Source: Crotophaga sulcirostris (Eukaryota; Chordata; Aves; Cuculiformes; Crotophagidae). Taken from it: a stretch of DNA of 64,000 nt. Position numbers and translations under genes: made by a program. Position 1 is the first letter of the stretch. Each line of letters starts with the position of its first letter. Below, piece by piece: positions 62,045-64,000 of the stretch. The stretch lies in NCBI GenBank assembly GCA_013397455.1, contig VYZB01000530.1:370022-434021 (forward strand), written 5' to 3'. Below the pieces are notes generated by a model that had not been told where the DNA came from, searched no databases, and saw nothing but the letters and a program-made list of their open reading frames with translations.

Positions 62045-62336
62045 TGATGCAGGTGTTGATCTCTTTGCCCAAGTAACAAGTGAAAGGACAAGAGGAAATG
62101 GCCTCAGATTACACCAGGGGAGGTTTAGATAGGATATTACAAAATATTCTCTGAAAGTGCTGTCAAGCATTGGAACTGGCTGCCCAGGGAAGTGGTTGAG
62201 TCTACCCCTAGAGATATTTAAAAGATGTGTAGATGTGCCACTTAAGGACATAGTTTAGGAGTGAACTTAGCAGTGTTAGATTCATGGTTGAACTCAATGA
62301 TTTCAAAGGTCTTTTTCAACCTAGAAGATTCTGTGA

Positions 62337-62388
62337 TATGTTTCATATGCATATGTATATGTACATGTATATGGTATATCATTACAAT
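62337..62388. repeat. TA/TG-rich simple repeat after CR1 tail
   Basis: 'catatgcatatgtatatgta' and following bases form an alternating purine-pyrimidine run directly beyond the CR1 tail, where CR1 copies often seed microsatellites. Confidence 0.6.
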
Positions 62389-64000
62389 ATTGTATGCTTT
62401 GTGTGCCATAACCATGTTGAAGCCCAAGACGGATAGAATAATTGAGTCACACATTGCAAAATTACGTATGTTTTAATACTTCTTCAAGAGGAAGGCAATT
62501 TATTTAAACTATAAAACTTCATGCCACATTAAACCAGGACTTTCACCATATACAGCAAAACTGATACCAAGCTGAGGCAAAGAGAACCACTTGTGGGGAT
62601 GAGGATTTTTTTCAAGATGCAATGCTGTAGAGACCTTGTTTGCTTCAGCATGGCTCATATTAGTACCTGTCTGACGTTAAATGCACGGTCAGTGTTCTAC
62701 AGTTAGAATTACTGTATTTTTAGTACCTCTTCATTGACTTGACCGATACACTACGCATGTATAGGCACAAAGGAAAGGTAAATCTCCTCCATGGACAATT
62801 AACCATATCGCTCTGCTTTTCATGCAACAGTAGCTATGTTACTTCACACTGTTCAAATACTCTCAGAAAATTACCATTTTTAAATACAGTTTGCTGTATT
62901 ATTTTTAAGCCCTTTTCAATCTGAAATTGATTTCTAGTCATTAATTCTTGAGTCAACCTGGACAGATAGAAGTGTTGTTGCAACTACTTTATAGTTGAAG
63001 ACACTGAGCTTAAGGCTTAGTTTAAGGTGAACAGCCTGAATTGCAGAGATGCTACCACTCAAATATCACATTAGCTCCTGAAACCAATGGAAAGTGTAAG
63101 TGCAACTTCTGAAAGGCGATAAGTGAGCTGCCTAAGGCTACGGAAGCAATCAGAATTTCATTATTTAAGGTGGGGTCAGAGCACCTTTACTCACAGGAAG
63201 ATAAAACCTTACTGTTTATGAATAATTCATGGCTTGTACAATATTTCTATCAGGAAATCTTAAAGCACTGAACAAAGTGTACCAGTGTAATTCTTCACAT
63301 TCTATAAAGGACAAAACAGAAAATCAAGAAAAGGCCAGTCATGTCTTACCTTAACCACCTGACCAAGGGTTGACTGTAAGTCCCTTGAATCCTTTGACTC
63401 CTACAAGGTACTGACACCCTTAAAGTAACTGCCAAGGTAAGTGGTAAAGTGATGACATTCAATAAGTTTACGCAGTGATTCTCTTCATAATGCGTATTTC
63501 CATTCCTTTCTCACAAAGTTTGCAAAGACTTAAAAATTATATGAAATCTTTATTAAATATTTCCTTGTTTGTCTATCATGTTACCTTAAACGTTACCCTA
63601 ACACAGTCATATCCTATTAGTAACAAACAACCCTCATTAATTCAATACAAAAAATGTTTTACCATATTGACAGTGTTTTAATTGAATTAGTGGAGATGAT
63701 TAATGGTAGTGTAATTCAATGGAAGCAGCTACTCAAATATTGTTTAGACATCCTAGCATTGCAAGGGAACTTATTGTTCAAAATCATATTTGTCATTGTT
63801 TGACAACAAACAGCCAAAATGTCAATATTTCTTGTAGACATCCATGATCAAAACATGGTACGTGGTATCTTTATATGTTGCAACCCACTTTATAATATGC
63901 ACAGATGAAAAGTGCAACAAAAGGTAAAGAAACTCACCCATTAAGAAGCTCATTTTTGTCCCTGAGGATTTTCAAATATTTTCGGTGTCTACTCAAGGAT
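62389..64000. other. AT-rich unique sequence, no gene seen
   Basis: The last 1.6 kb holds no recognisable gene or repeat. Confidence 0.5.

Larger units (their letters stand above)
60530..62336 (+). mobile_element. CR1 LINE, best-preserved copy, internal deletion, 3' end present
   Basis: The copy opens with the start of ORF2: ELEAIV, then QENYD and AITET, the endonuclease region with the catalytic Glu of the APE-type nuclease, then NSYKLFRRDRQGRRGSGVAL. Two TAG stops interrupt it (after AIV and after AITET). At about 60758 the sequence jumps past the rest of the endonuclease and the linker to the pre-RT region ('cacctagacacacctagtct', 'gatgagatccacccgag'), a deletion of roughly 1 kb. The RT follows from 60983, then the post-RT segment (61691-62044), the 3' UTR ('ggaactggctgcccagggaa') and the tail 'gaagattctgtgat'. 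Its 3' end is the same subfamily type as the tail at 283-512. Confidence 0.93.

Noticed and set aside
1..64000. CRISPR arrays, operons, tRNA or rRNA genes
   Set aside because: No spaced direct repeats, no cloverleaf or rRNA signature, and sequence features are of a vertebrate nuclear genome.

Overview
The window looks like vertebrate, specifically avian, nuclear DNA. It is AT-rich and made mostly of non-coding sequence. Interspersed repeats are dominated by CR1 (chicken repeat 1) LINE fragments, and several end in the octamer-like 'attctatg' tail typical of bird CR1. There is also a solo LTR of a type I recognise from bird genomes and a mariner relic. I saw no mammalian repeats such as Alu or L1. 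I saw no bacterial-style gene density, no tRNA or rRNA, no CRISPR array, and no intact host gene. The window is best read as an intergenic or long-intron segment. Repeat family names come from memory of their sequence features; no database was searched.

Layout. 1-510: a CpG-rich block with a motif repeated about 229 bp apart, running directly into a CR1 3' tail. 1081-1300: remnant of an ERV-type LTR. 5648-5800: short CR1 (-). 8714-10180: 1.5 kb CR1 (-) with reverse-transcriptase (RT) motifs and disabling mutations. 10320-10476: perfect 65-bp inverted repeat with a 27-nt spacer, the most striking structure here. 10930-11400: internally deleted CR1 (+). 15040-16580: CR1 (-) of a different subfamily. 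22745-23205 and 24310-24575: CR1 (+) pieces. 25280-25330: CTTT microsatellite. 29195-29345: CR1-like piece (-). 33757-34240: GC-rich, LTR-like block with nested palindromes. 35134-35741: internally deleted mariner (-). 44878-44990: CR1 scrap (-). 45515-46262: two CR1 pieces in permuted order (+). 51180-51965 (+) and 52008-52560 (-): opposed CR1 pieces. 57129-57795: solo LTR (-). 57842-57950: CR1 tail (-). 60530-62336: the best CR1 (+), with endonuclease remnant, long RT reading frame and 3' end.

Function. Nothing here forms a working pathway. The RT and transposase reading frames are decayed copies of mobile elements carrying stops, frameshifts, deletions and lost catalytic residues. Two short stretches, 5300-5420 and 32682-32808, have a splice acceptor, open frame and donor, and are listed as weak candidate exons. 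The remaining unique sequence shows no gene I can support.
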